The notes under the pieces were generated by a model. That model saw nothing but the letters and a program-made list of their open reading frames with translations. It did not search any database and had not been told where the DNA came from. DNA of 55,453 nt from Agathobacter sp. (GTDB lineage Bacteria > Bacillota > Clostridia > Lachnospirales > Lachnospiraceae). How positions within the stretch are numbered: position 1 is the first letter of the stretch; each line of letters starts with the position of its first letter. Positions 10,625 to 19,285 of this stretch are shown piece by piece. The stretch lies in NCBI GenBank assembly GCA_022769125.1, contig JALEKN010000034.1:1-55453 (forward strand). The letters run 5' to 3'. The position numbers were made by a program, and so were the translations under genes.

Positions 10625-12229
10625 ATGGAGATACAATTTATCGGAGCTGACCGTGAGGTCACGGGAAGCTGCCATTATGTCACCTGTAACGGAGTACATT
10701 TTCTGGTGGACTGCGGTATGGAGCAGGGACCGGATCTGTATGAGAACCAGAAAATCCCGGTGAACCCGTCCACGATCGATTTCGTGCTGGTCACACACGC
10801 ACACATCGATCATTCCGGGTTGCTGCCGCTTCTTTATAATCACGGCTTCCGAGGACAGGTATATGCGACGAAGGCGACCTGCGAGCTGTGCAACATCATG
10901 CTCAAAGACTCCGCACATATCCAGGAGTTTGAAGCGGAGTGGAAGAACCGTAAGGCACGCCGTGCCGGGCGTCCGGAGATTACACCTCTGTACGATATGA
11001 ACGATGCGATGGGCGTTTTGGAGCATTTCGAGGCGCTAAGCTACGATAAGAAGATTGAGTTGACGGATGGAATCACGGTGCGCTTTAACGATGCGGGGCA
11101 TCTGCTGGGATCTGCATCAATAGAGATCTGGCTGAAGGAGAACGGCACGGAGCGCAAGATCGTATTTTCCGGTGATATCGGAAATGGCGGCAGACCGCTC
11201 ATCAAGGATCCGGTCATGTTAAAAGAAGCAGACTATGTGGTCATGGAGTCCACCTACGGCAACCGCAACCACGACACGCCGCCGGATTACGCCAAGCTGC
11301 TCGCAGAGGTGATCCGCGATACCTTCCAGAGAGGGGGCAATCTTGTGATCCCGGCGTTTGCGGTCGGCAGAACACAGGAGATGCTGTACTTTATAAGACG
11401 GATCAAGACGGAAAATCTGCTGCCGGAGTTCCCGGACTTTGAGGTATATATCGATAGCCCGCTTGCCGTGGAGGCAACGAACATCTTCCACAAGAACGTG
11501 GCGGAATGCTTTGACGATACGACGCTGGCACTGATCGAGTCCGGCGTGAACCCGATCCGGTTTGACGGACTGAAAGTGGCGGTAACCAGCGACGAGTCAA
11601 AGATGATCAATTTTATCGAGAAGCCGAAGGTGATCATTTCAGCATCCGGCATGTGTGAAGCAGGACGTATCCGCCACCACCTGAAGCATAATCTGTGGCG
11701 CAGCGATTCCACCGTACTGTTTGTCGGATATCAGGTGGAGGGAACGCTTGGCAATGCGCTGTTAAATGGTGTCAAGGAAGTGAAGCTGTTCGGTGAGACT
11801 GTGGAGGTCAAGGCTAAGATCGTCAACCTTCCGGGTATCAGCGGTCATGCGGATAAGGATCATCTGACGAAGTGGATCTCCTCATTTGAGAGCAATGTAC
11901 AGAAGGCATTTGTGGTACATGGTGAGGAGAGCACCGCGGTATCCTTTGCGGAGCATGTGCAGGAGGTGACCGGCTTTTCAGCGACGGCACCGTACAGTGG
12001 TGATGCGTATGATCTGATTACAGGAGCCTGTGTGGCGGAGGGTGACCGCAAGCTGTCAGAGAAGAAATCGGCCAAGGCAAAGAGTGCTGCCAATACGGTG
12101 TTCGACCGTCTTGTGGCAGCAGGCGCACGTCTGGTGGCTGTTATCCAGAAGTGCAAGGGCATGTCCAACAAGGATCTCGGCAAGTTTGCGGACCAGATCA
12201 ACGGGCTTGCAGACAAGTGGGATCGCTAA
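10625..12229 (+). CDS. Metallo-beta-lactamase/beta-CASP RNA nuclease (CPSF73/YSH1-like)
   Basis: Predicted zinc-dependent exo- or endoribonuclease of the bacterial COG1236 family. Its 534 residues contain the HAHIDHSG zinc motif (~57-64), a later aspartate-containing SGDIGN motif, the beta-CASP insertion, ISASGMCEAGRIRHH and the RMMBL-type C-terminal motif GISGHADKDHLTKW. A further ~80 residues, Lys/Ala-rich, extend the C-terminus. ATG 10625 is chosen because AGGTGGGG lies just upstream; an in-frame ATG at 10586 lacks one. The substrate is unknown. It is distinct from RNase J further along. Confidence 0.88.
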   Translation: MEIQFIGADREVTGSCHYVTCNGVHFLVDCGMEQGPDLYENQKIPVNPSTIDFVLVTHAHIDHSGLLPLLYNHGFRGQVYATKATCELCNIMLKDSAHIQEFEAEWKNRKARRAGRPEITPLYDMNDAMGVLEHFEALSYDKKIELTDGITVRFNDAGHLLGSASIEIWLKENGTERKIVFSGDIGNGGRPLIKDPVMLKEADYVVMESTYGNRNHDTPPDYAKLLAEVIRDTFQRGGNLVIPAFAVGRTQEMLYFIRRIKTENLLPEFPDFEVYIDSPLAVEATNIFHKNVAECFDDTTLALIESGVNPIRFDGLKVAVTSDESKMINFIEKPKVIISASGMCEAGRIRHHLKHNLWRSDSTVLFVGYQVEGTLGNALLNGVKEVKLFGETVEVKAKIVNLPGISGHADKDHLTKWISSFESNVQKAFVVHGEESTAVSFAEHVQEVTGFSATAPYSGDAYDLITGACVAEGDRKLSEKKSAKAKSAANTVFDRLVAAGARLVAVIQKCKGMSNKDLGKFADQINGLADKWDR

Positions 12230-12262
12230 TTCTAATAGAAATTTCGGAGGAAAACACACAAC

Positions 12263-13246
12263 ATGAAGTGGAAAAAATACACCATTGAGACGACAACACA
12301 GGCAGAGGATTACATGGCAGGCATGTTGGGAGACCTTGGCATTGAGGGAATCGAGATTGAAGATAATATCCCATTATCCAAGGAGGATCAGGCGGATATG
12401 TTCATCGACTTTTTGCCGGAACTTCCGCCGGATGAGGGAATCAGCCATGTAAGTTTCTATGTTGAGGATGACGGAAGCGACCAGGCAGAACTGCTTAAGA
12501 ACGTCAAGAAAGGCCTTGAAGAACTTCGCGGCATGGTTGAGGTCGGAAGCGGTGTGATCTCTTCCTCCGAGACGGAGGATCTGGACTGGATCAACAATTG
12601 GAAGAAGTATTTTTCTTCCTTTACGATCGAGGATATTCTGATCAAGCCAACATGGGAAGAGTTAAAGGAAGAAGATAAGGACAAATTCCTGATCGAGATC
12701 GATCCGGGAATCTCTTTCGGTACGGGCAAGCATGAGACAACACAGCTTTGCATCCGCCAACTTCTCAAATATATCCGTGGCAATGCGGACTACACGCCGC
12801 AGAACAGGGCTCCGAAGGTGCTTGATGTCGGCTGTGGAAGCGGAATCCTTTCCATCGTTGCGCTAAAGCTTGGCGCAAGTGAAGTGGTCGGTACGGATCT
12901 GGATGCGGATTGCATGATCTCCACCAGAGAGAATATGGAGGTGAACCATCTGGACGCCTCTCTCGGCACGTTCTATGTTGGCAATCTGATTGACGATGAA
13001 GAATTGCAGCAGAAGGTCGGCAACGAGGAGTACGATATCGTGGTTGCCAATATCCTTGCGGATGTCATTATCCCGATGGCTCCGGTCATTCCGGCGCGTA
13101 TGAAAAAGGGAGGCTATTTTATTACCTCCGGTATCATCGATTTCAAGGAGCAGGAGGTCGTGGATGCAATTCGTGAGGCTGGGCTTGAAGTAGTGGAGGT
13201 CAACCATCAGGGAGAGTGGGTCAATGTTACGGCAAGGAAGAATTAA
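12263..13246 (+). CDS. prmA: Ribosomal protein L11 methyltransferase PrmA
   Basis: SAM-dependent methylation of ribosomal protein L11. The 327-residue protein has an N-terminal L11-recognition domain, the linker motif DPGISFGTGKHETTQLC, the SAM-binding LDVGCGSGILSI, and the catalytic VVANILADVI. In Bacillus prmA directly follows dnaJ; here about 4.6 kb of other genes separate them. CGGAGG lies upstream of ATG. Confidence 0.96.
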   Translation: MKWKKYTIETTTQAEDYMAGMLGDLGIEGIEIEDNIPLSKEDQADMFIDFLPELPPDEGISHVSFYVEDDGSDQAELLKNVKKGLEELRGMVEVGSGVISSSETEDLDWINNWKKYFSSFTIEDILIKPTWEELKEEDKDKFLIEIDPGISFGTGKHETTQLCIRQLLKYIRGNADYTPQNRAPKVLDVGCGSGILSIVALKLGASEVVGTDLDADCMISTRENMEVNHLDASLGTFYVGNLIDDEELQQKVGNEEYDIVVANILADVIIPMAPVIPARMKKGGYFITSGIIDFKEQEVVDAIREAGLEVVEVNHQGEWVNVTARKN

Positions 13247-13248
13247 GC

Positions 13249-14001
13249 ATGTATCAATTTTTTGTAGAGAGCACGCAGGTGCAGGGCGATGAGATCGTCA
13301 TTACAGGCAGTGATGTCAACCATATCGGCAATGTGCTTCGGATGAAGGCGGGGGAGAAAATCCGCGTCAGCGATTCCGCAGGAAAGTCCTACTTCTGTGG
13401 GATTAAGGAGATCACACCGGATATGGTGCGGGCAGGAATCGACCGGGAGGATGAGCTTGGAACGGAGCTTTCCAACCGGATCGTGCTGTTTCAGGGACTG
13501 CCGAAGGCAGACAAGATGGAGCTTATCATTCAAAAGGCGGTAGAGCTTGGCGCAAGCGAGATCATTCCGGTCGCCATGAAGAACTGTGTGGTAAAGCTGG
13601 ATGACAAGAAGGCTGCCGCAAAAGTAAGCCGCTGGCAGAGCATTGCAGAGAGCGCCGCAAAGCAGTCAAAACGAACGCTTATCCCGACCGTGAAGATGCC
13701 GGTTTCGTGGAAGGAAGCATTGAATTTAGCAAAAGAGCTTGACATTACGCTTGTTCCGTATGAAAATGAGCGGGGCATGCAGGCAACCAGAGAAATCATC
13801 GGAGGCATTGATAAGCAGGATTCCATCGGCGTTATGATTGGGCCGGAGGGCGGCTTTTCGGATGCGGAGATTGCAATGGTAGATGAGACACATGCCGATT
13901 GCGGCAGTTTCCACCGGATCAGCCTGGGAAGACGCATTTTGCGTACGGAGACGGCAGGGCTTGCAACGCTTGCCATGCTTGTCTATCAACTGGATATATA
14001 A
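13249..14001 (+). CDS. rsmE: 16S rRNA m3U1498 methyltransferase RsmE
   Basis: Methylates U1498 of 16S rRNA. The 250-residue SPOUT-family protein has the N-terminal PUA-like domain (FVESTQVQGDEIVITGSDVN, HIGNVLRMKAGE) and the C-terminal knot with IGPEGGFSDAEI and LGRRILRTETAGLA. It starts two bases after the prmA stop codon with AAGGAAG upstream, so the two genes are co-translated. A GTG at 13216 inside prmA is a less likely start. Confidence 0.96.
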   Translation: MYQFFVESTQVQGDEIVITGSDVNHIGNVLRMKAGEKIRVSDSAGKSYFCGIKEITPDMVRAGIDREDELGTELSNRIVLFQGLPKADKMELIIQKAVELGASEIIPVAMKNCVVKLDDKKAAAKVSRWQSIAESAAKQSKRTLIPTVKMPVSWKEALNLAKELDITLVPYENERGMQATREIIGGIDKQDSIGVMIGPEGGFSDAEIAMVDETHADCGSFHRISLGRRILRTETAGLATLAMLVYQLDI

Positions 14002-14058
14002 AGAGAAGCTTTGCACAGTATGCGCGGTGGCTTCTGAAGTGTTATAAAAGGAAGTATT

Positions 14059-15213
14059 ATGGAAGCATATTTGGACAATTCTGCGACTACGTTCTGCCTG
14101 CCAGAAGCGGCAGAACTGATGATGGATCTTCTGACGAAGGATTATGGAAATCCGTCTTCTTTGCATATGAAGGGCGTGGAAGCAGAGAACTTCATCAACG
14201 AAGCAAAAAAGAAAATCGCAAAGACACTCAAGGTACAGGAGAAGGAGATCTGTTTTACATCAGGTGGAACGGAGTCGAACAACCTTGCGATCCTTGGAAG
14301 TACGGAGGCAAATAAGCGTGCGGGCATGCATGTGATCACGACCTGCGTGGAGCATGCCTCCGTTGCCAATCCGTTTGCGTATCTTGCGGAGAACGGATAC
14401 GAGGTGACCTATCTGCCGGTCAATGCGTATGGAGAGATCAGTCTGGATGATCTGGCGCAGGCAATCCGACCGGACACGATCTTAGTGTCTCTCATGCAGG
14501 TCAACAACGAGATCGGAGCGGTGGAACCGATCGAGGAGGCGGGGCGCATCATCAAGGAGAAAAATCCGAACACGCTGTTTCATGTGGATGCGATCCAGTC
14601 CTACGGCAAATACCGCATTTATCCAAAGAAGATGAATATTGATCTGCTCTCGGTCAGCGGACACAAGATCCACGGACCGAAGGGAAGCGGATTTTTATAT
14701 ATCAAGGACAAGACCAAGATAAAGCCGTTAGTCTATGGTGGCGGACAGCAGAAGGGTATGCGCTCCGGAACGGAGAATGTGCCTGCGATTGCCGGACTCG
14801 GCGTGGCGGCAGAAGCGATCTATACGGATTTTGATGCAAAGATCGAGCATCTGTATGCACTCCGGAATCATTTTATCCAGGGTGTTACCGCAATCGAGGG
14901 CGTGTCCGTAAACGGCAGGACAGACCGGAATGCTGCACCTCATATCGTAAGCGTCAGCATTGATGGTGTGCGTGCGGAGGTCATGCTTCACACGCTGGAG
15001 AATGAAGGAATCTATGTCTCAGCGGGAAGCGCCTGCTCCTCCAACAAGCCATCGGTTAGCCACACGCTAAAGAGCATCGGACTGAAGGAATCACTTTTGG
15101 ATTCCACCATCCGGTTCAGCTTCTGCGCAGAGACAACGATGGAGGAGATCGACTATGCAATCGGTGTGATGGCAAAGCACATCCCGGTTTTACAGAGATA
15201 TACCAGAAGATAG
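14059..15213 (+). CDS. Cysteine desulfurase (NifS/IscS-type, partner of ThiI)
   Basis: PLP enzyme that moves sulfur from cysteine to an enzyme persulfide. In 384 residues: N-terminal YLDNSATT, TSGGTESNN, the PLP-lysine motif SGHKIHGPKG (Lys203) and the active-site loop GSACSSNKPS (Cys326). It lies directly upstream of thiI, so its probable job is to supply sulfur for 4-thiouridine in tRNA (as Bacillus NifZ does) and perhaps for thiamine. No IscU-like scaffold is nearby, which argues against a main role in Fe-S assembly. Confidence 0.92.
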   Translation: MEAYLDNSATTFCLPEAAELMMDLLTKDYGNPSSLHMKGVEAENFINEAKKKIAKTLKVQEKEICFTSGGTESNNLAILGSTEANKRAGMHVITTCVEHASVANPFAYLAENGYEVTYLPVNAYGEISLDDLAQAIRPDTILVSLMQVNNEIGAVEPIEEAGRIIKEKNPNTLFHVDAIQSYGKYRIYPKKMNIDLLSVSGHKIHGPKGSGFLYIKDKTKIKPLVYGGGQQKGMRSGTENVPAIAGLGVAAEAIYTDFDAKIEHLYALRNHFIQGVTAIEGVSVNGRTDRNAAPHIVSVSIDGVRAEVMLHTLENEGIYVSAGSACSSNKPSVSHTLKSIGLKESLLDSTIRFSFCAETTMEEIDYAIGVMAKHIPVLQRYTRR

Positions 15214-15241
15214 ATTAACAAGGACAGAAACGGAGAATACT

Positions 15242-16426
15242 ATGTATAAAGCATTTTTAATCAAATATGCGGAGATCGCGATCAAGGGAAAGAACCGCTA
15301 CCTTTTCGAGGATGCACTAGTTCACAATATCGCTTACCAGCTTAAGAATGTGGAGGGAACCTTCCATGTGCGCAAGGAGAGTGGACGCATCTATGTGGAG
15401 ACGGAGGGCGAATATGATTTCGATGAGGCGGTTTCGGCATTGCAGAGAGTGTTCGGTATCGTGGAAATCTGCCCGGTCATCCTGACGGAGGATGAGGGCT
15501 TTGACGCACTCGTTGAGACGGTGCTTAAGCATATCGAGGTTGCTTATGCGGACAAGCATTTTACCTTTAAGGTGGAGACCAGACGCGCGAGAAAGAATTA
15601 CCCGATGACTTCCATGGAGCTTAGCGCTGCCCTCGGAGAAAAGATTCTAGATGCATTTCCGGAAACCAAAGTGGATGTACATCATCCGCAGGTGACGATC
15701 AACATTGAGATCCGCCCGCTTATTAACGTATATTCTGTAAGAATACCGGGACCGGCAGGGATGCCGCTCGGAACAGCGGGAAAGGCGATGCTTCTTCTCT
15801 CAGGCGGAATCGACAGCCCGGTTGCCGGATATATGATCTCAAAGCGTGGCGTTACCATCGAGGCAACCTATTTCCATGCACCGCCATACACCAGCGAGCG
15901 TGCAAAGCAGAAGGTTGTGGATCTCGCAAAGAAGATCGCACGCTACACAGGACCAATCAAACTTCATGTGGTCAACTTTACAGACATCCAGCTCTATATT
16001 TATGAAAAGTGTCCACACGATGAGCTTACGATCATCATGCGTCGTTATATGATGAAGATTGCAGAACATTTTGCGCAGGAGAACAAGTGCCTTGGCCTGA
16101 TCACAGGCGAGAGCATCGGACAGGTGGCAAGCCAGACGATGCAGTCACTTGCAGCGACAAATGAGGTATGTACGATGCCGGTGTACCGCCCGCTGATCGC
16201 AATGGACAAGCAGGATATTGTAACGATTGCGGAGAAAATCGATACCTACGAGACTTCAATCCTGCCATATGAGGATTGCTGTACGATCTTTGTTGCAAAG
16301 CATCCGGTGACAAAACCAAATATTGAGTATATCAAGAAGTCAGAGCAGAATCTGGCAGAGAAGATTGACGAACTTGTAAAGAATGCCATTGATACAACGG
16401 AAGTGATAATGGTAGACGCAGAATAA
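15242..16426 (+). CDS. thiI: tRNA 4-thiouridine sulfurtransferase ThiI
   Basis: Adenylates U8 of tRNA and inserts sulfur to make s4U. The 394-residue protein has the N-terminal ferredoxin-like and THUMP domains and the PP-loop LLLSGGIDSPVAGYM (~183-197). It lacks a C-terminal rhodanese domain, as usual for Bacillota, so the internal cysteines and the neighbouring desulfurase must provide persulfide transfer. ATG is 28 bases after the desulfurase stop codon. Confidence 0.96.
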   Translation: MYKAFLIKYAEIAIKGKNRYLFEDALVHNIAYQLKNVEGTFHVRKESGRIYVETEGEYDFDEAVSALQRVFGIVEICPVILTEDEGFDALVETVLKHIEVAYADKHFTFKVETRRARKNYPMTSMELSAALGEKILDAFPETKVDVHHPQVTINIEIRPLINVYSVRIPGPAGMPLGTAGKAMLLLSGGIDSPVAGYMISKRGVTIEATYFHAPPYTSERAKQKVVDLAKKIARYTGPIKLHVVNFTDIQLYIYEKCPHDELTIIMRRYMMKIAEHFAQENKCLGLITGESIGQVASQTMQSLAATNEVCTMPVYRPLIAMDKQDIVTIAEKIDTYETSILPYEDCCTIFVAKHPVTKPNIEYIKKSEQNLAEKIDELVKNAIDTTEVIMVDAE

Positions 16427-16440
16427 TTATCTATAAAGTA

Positions 16441-16470
16441 AAAAAGGAGCAGCCGTTTCTGCGGCTGCTC
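16441..16470 (-). terminator. Terminator of the HPr-like gene
   Basis: GAGCAGCCG (16447-16455) pairs with CGGCTGCTC (16462-16470). Read on the minus strand it is followed by TTTTTTACTTT, so it serves the reverse-strand gene. On the + strand the tail is not T-rich, but the hairpin may slow polymerase leaving thiI. Confidence 0.8.
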
Positions 16471-16482
16471 GAAAAATCTTTG

Positions 16483-16716
16483 TTACTCGATGATGTATGG
16501 CTTTAATACTTCCATGATCTCATCGAGATCATTCTCTGTATGAATTGCAAGATCAATCGGCTTGGAAAGATCAAGACTGAAGATTCCCATGATGGACTTT
16601 GCATCAATAACATAACGTCCGGAGATCAAATCGAAATCAAAATCAAACTGAGAAATTGCATTAACGAAAGATTTTACTTTTCCGATTGAATTTAAAGAAA
16701 TCTGAACTGTTTTCAT
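16483..16716 (-). CDS. HPr-like protein lacking the phosphorylatable histidine
   Basis: A 77-residue protein with the size and fold pattern of HPr, the PTS phosphocarrier. The C-terminal half is recognisable: SGRYVIDAKSIMGIFSLDL matches the HPr region around Ser46 (Ser41 here). The N-terminal catalytic segment does not: where HPr has GLHARPA, this protein has NSIGKVKSF, with Ser10 in place of His15 and Gly12 in place of Arg17. It cannot carry phosphate from enzyme I by the known chemistry. It may be a regulatory HPr/Crh-like protein (Crh also lacks His15). AGGAGGTG lies before ATG. It is monocistronic and convergent with thiI. Confidence 0.8.
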   Translation of the reverse strand: MKTVQISLNSIGKVKSFVNAISQFDFDFDLISGRYVIDAKSIMGIFSLDLSKPIDLAIHTENDLDEIMEVLKPYIIE

Positions 16717-16755
16717 AAGAACACCTCCTCAACTGTTAAAGTAGTATTTAAGATG

Positions 16756-16784
16756 ATAGTAATGTTTTTTATGAGAAAAGTCAA
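16756..16784 (-). promoter_or_regulatory. Promoter of the HPr-like gene
   Basis: On the minus strand: TTGACT (16779-16784), 17-bp spacer, TACTAT (16756-16761), 39 bases before the start codon. It lies in the short gap shared with mtaB. Confidence 0.75.
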
Positions 16785-16802
16785 TTGTAATAGGAGTGAA
16801 AA

Positions 16803-18119
16803 ATGAAAAAAGCGGCATTACATAATTTAGGCTGCAAGGTAAATGCATATGAGACAGAGGCGATGCAGGTGCTTCTGGAAGAGGCAGGGTATGAGATTGT
16901 CCCATTTTCGGAGTATGCAGATGTATATGTGATTAATACCTGTTCGGTTACCAATATGGCAGACCGCAAGTCACGGCAGATGCTGCATCGGGCCAAGAAA
17001 CAGAATCCGGATGCAATCGTGGTCGGAGCCGGCTGCTATATCCAGACCAAGGAGGAAGAGGCTAAGAATGATCCGGCAATCGATATTATACTTGGAAATA
17101 ACAAAAAAAATGAACTTGTACCAAAGATAGAAGAGTATGCAAAAAACAAAGGAATGACAACGCTGTGCGATGTTGTGGATATCAATGACGGTACGCAGCC
17201 ATTTGAAAATATGGTCCTTTCAAAGACGGCTGAGCACACGAGAGCTTTTATCAAAGTTCAGGATGGCTGCAACCAGTTTTGCAGCTATTGTATTATCCCG
17301 TATGCAAGGGGAAGGGTCAGAAGCCGTGCACGTTTGGAAGTGCTTGACGAAGTGCGGGGACTGGCAGCACAAGGATACAAGGAGATTGTCCTGACTGGTA
17401 TACATCTAAGCTCATATGGAATTGACTGCGACGATACGCTCCTGCATCTTATTCAGGAAGTGCATGCAATTGAAGGGGTGGAGCGTATAAGACTTGGTTC
17501 CTTAGAACCCCGGCTTGTCACAGAAGAGTTCGCGAGAGAACTGTCACAATTACAAAAAGTATGTCCGCATTTCCATCTGTCGCTGCAGAGTGGATGTGAT
17601 GCTACTCTAAAGCGGATGAACCGCAAATACACGACGGAGGAATATGAAAATGGATGCAGGCTGCTCCGTGCGTATTTTGAACATCCGGCAATCACAACGG
17701 ACGTGATCGTGGGATTCCCGGGGGAGACCGAGGAAGAGTTTGCGGTTACAAAACAATTTTTAAAGCAAATTCATTTTTATGAGATGCATATTTTTAAGTA
17801 TTCCAAACGTCAGGGAACGCGTGCTGCTGTGATGGAGAATCAGATTCCGGAGGAGATAAAGACAAAGCGAAGTGCCGAACTTATCACGCTTGAAGAACAG
17901 ATGTCGCAGGAATTCCGGAGTGCATATCTTAAAACAACACAGACTGTACTCTTTGAAGAACTTGTAAATATTCAGGGAAGAATGCTGTATGTCGGCTACA
18001 CAAGAGAATACGTCAAGGTTGCAGCCGAGTCGGAAGAAAATCTTGTAAATCGCATGATAACGGGATTTATCACGGATAAGATTGCTGATGATCTGTTGTA
18101 TATGGAAATACAGAAATAA
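16803..18119 (+). CDS. mtaB: tRNA t6A37 methylthiotransferase MtaB
   Basis: Radical SAM enzyme that converts t6A37 to ms2t6A in tRNA. The 438-residue protein has the N-terminal UPF0004 domain with three cysteines (LGCKVNAYE, NTCSVT, GAGCY), the radical SAM motif CNQFCSYCIIPYARG (~155-169), and a C-terminal TRAM-like region. GCKVNxYE is typical of MtaB rather than MiaB. TAGGAGTG precedes ATG. In Bacillus it follows prmA-rsmE; here the thiouridine genes and the HPr-like gene lie between. Confidence 0.94.
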   Translation: MKKAALHNLGCKVNAYETEAMQVLLEEAGYEIVPFSEYADVYVINTCSVTNMADRKSRQMLHRAKKQNPDAIVVGAGCYIQTKEEEAKNDPAIDIILGNNKKNELVPKIEEYAKNKGMTTLCDVVDINDGTQPFENMVLSKTAEHTRAFIKVQDGCNQFCSYCIIPYARGRVRSRARLEVLDEVRGLAAQGYKEIVLTGIHLSSYGIDCDDTLLHLIQEVHAIEGVERIRLGSLEPRLVTEEFARELSQLQKVCPHFHLSLQSGCDATLKRMNRKYTTEEYENGCRLLRAYFEHPAITTDVIVGFPGETEEEFAVTKQFLKQIHFYEMHIFKYSKRQGTRAAVMENQIPEEIKTKRSAELITLEEQMSQEFRSAYLKTTQTVLFEELVNIQGRMLYVGYTREYVKVAAESEENLVNRMITGFITDKIADDLLYMEIQK

Positions 18120-18127
18120 GATAAAGG

Positions 18128-18156
18128 TTGTATTTTTCGGACGAGTAGTTTACAAT
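18128..18156 (+). promoter_or_regulatory. Predicted promoter of the ireB-ruvX group
   Basis: TTGTAT (18128-18133), 17-bp spacer, TACAAT (18151-18156), starting eight bases after the mtaB stop codon. Confidence 0.65.
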
Positions 18157-18186
18157 AGAAAAAAGTGAAGGCAAGGGCGTGAGAAT

Positions 18187-18450
18187 ATGCAGGATTTAAA
18201 GAACACACAATATTTTACAGTAGAAAAGGAGCCGGAGCTTCAGGTAAAGGATGTTCTACGGGTAGTGTATCAGTCACTCAGTGAAAAGGGATACAACCCG
18301 GTGAACCAGATTGTAGGCTATATTATGTCAGGTGATCCGACTTACATTACCAGTCATAATAATGCGCGAAGCCTTATTATGAAGGTGGAACGGGACGAGC
18401 TGGTAGAGGAAATCTTAAAATCTTACATCAGCAACGGTTCATGGAATTAA
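18187..18450 (+). CDS. ireB: IreB family regulatory phosphoprotein (UPF0297)
   Basis: The 87-residue protein matches IreB/Yrz[40 protein letters not shown], and [14 protein letters not shown]. In Enterococcus IreB is a substrate of the Ser/Thr kinase IreK and affects cephalosporin resistance; the kinase is not in this window. The order ireB-ruvX-DUF1292 is conserved in Bacillota. Confidence 0.95.
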   Translation: MQDLKNTQYFTVEKEPELQVKDVLRVVYQSLSEKGYNPVNQIVGYIMSGDPTYITSHNNARSLIMKVERDELVEEILKSYISNGSWN

Positions 18451-18462
18451 CAGGTAGGTAGT

Positions 18463-18891
18463 ATGCGGATTTTAGGATTGGATTATGGGTCGAAGACGGT
18501 CGGAGTGGCAGTAAGTGATGAACTTTTACTGACTGCACAGGGAGTAGAGATCATTCGAAGGAAGGCGCCGACAAAGCTTAGGCAGACTTTGGCGCGGATA
18601 GAAGAACTTTCCGAGCAGTATGGTGTTGACCGGATCGTTTTGGGATATCCCAAGAACATGAACAACACAGAGGGTGAGCGCTGTGAGCGGACAAAGGAAT
18701 TCAAGGAGATGCTGGAGCGTCGGACGGGACTTGAAGTAATTCTTTGGGATGAGCGGCTTACCACTGTGGCAGCAGATATGTCTATGATGGAGATGGGAAT
18801 CCGAAGAGAGAATCGTAAGGAATATGTAGATGAGATTGCGGCTATATTAATCCTGCAAGGCTATCTGGATTATTTGCGTAATCAATCTTAA
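18463..18891 (+). CDS. ruvX: Holliday junction resolvase-like / pre-16S rRNA nuclease RuvX (YqgF)
   Basis: A 142-residue RNase H-fold protein. It starts [20 protein letters not shown] with the first catalytic Asp, has [15 protein letters not shown], and the later acidic motif LWDERLTT, then [14 protein letters not shown]. The family processes the 5' end of 16S rRNA in E. coli and was earlier proposed as a resolvase. It starts 12 bases after ireB. Confidence 0.95.
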   Translation: MRILGLDYGSKTVGVAVSDELLLTAQGVEIIRRKAPTKLRQTLARIEELSEQYGVDRIVLGYPKNMNNTEGERCERTKEFKEMLERRTGLEVILWDERLTTVAADMSMMEMGIRRENRKEYVDEIAAILILQGYLDYLRNQS

Positions 18892-18895
18892 GATG

Positions 18896-18960
18896 AGAGG
18901 GCAGCAGCTATTTCTGACACAGGATGGATTTTTCGCCAAAGAAATAGAGTGGTGCCCTCT
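18896..18960 (+). other. Long imperfect hairpin upstream of the DUF1292 gene
   Basis: AGAGGGCA (18896-18903) pairs with TGCCCTCT (18953-18960), and CTATTTCT (18908-18915) with AGAAATAG (18940-18947), separated by a 4/5-base internal loop around a 24-base apical loop. There is no T run. It lies between ruvX and the next start codon and could be an RNA processing or regulatory leader. Confidence 0.6.
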
Positions 18961-18987
18961 GATTATGGACAGAGAGGTTTATTAATC

Positions 18988-19251
18988 ATGGAAAAAATTA
19001 TTTTTACAGACCCACAGACAGGGGAAGAGACTGCGTTCGCGGTTGAGGAAGAAACACAGCTGAATGGATCAAAATATCTTCTTGTATCCGACGGATCGGA
19101 AGAGGGAGATAGTGATGCATATATTTTAAAGGAAGTTCGCACGGAAGATGAGGAAGTACTTTACGAGATGGTGGAGGACGATACAGAATTTGCTGCACTT
19201 GCAAAGGTATTTTCTGAGCTTGCCGATGACGAAGTGACGGTAACATATTAA
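18988..19251 (+). CDS. DUF1292 family protein (YrzB-like)
   Basis: An acidic 87-residue protein beginning MEKIIFTDPQTGEETAFAVE, with YLLVSDGSEEGDSDAYILKE and a C-terminal LADDE motif, characteristic of DUF1292. Its function is unknown, but it is regularly next to ireB and ruvX. ATG 18988 is preferred, with AGAGAGG 10 bases upstream; the in-frame GTG at 18949 lies inside the upstream hairpin and would add 13 residues foreign to the family. Confidence 0.9.
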   Translation: MEKIIFTDPQTGEETAFAVEEETQLNGSKYLLVSDGSEEGDSDAYILKEVRTEDEEVLYEMVEDDTEFAALAKVFSELADDEVTVTY

Positions 19252-19285
19252 TAGAACGGAACAAAATATATTTGGAGGTAATCAT

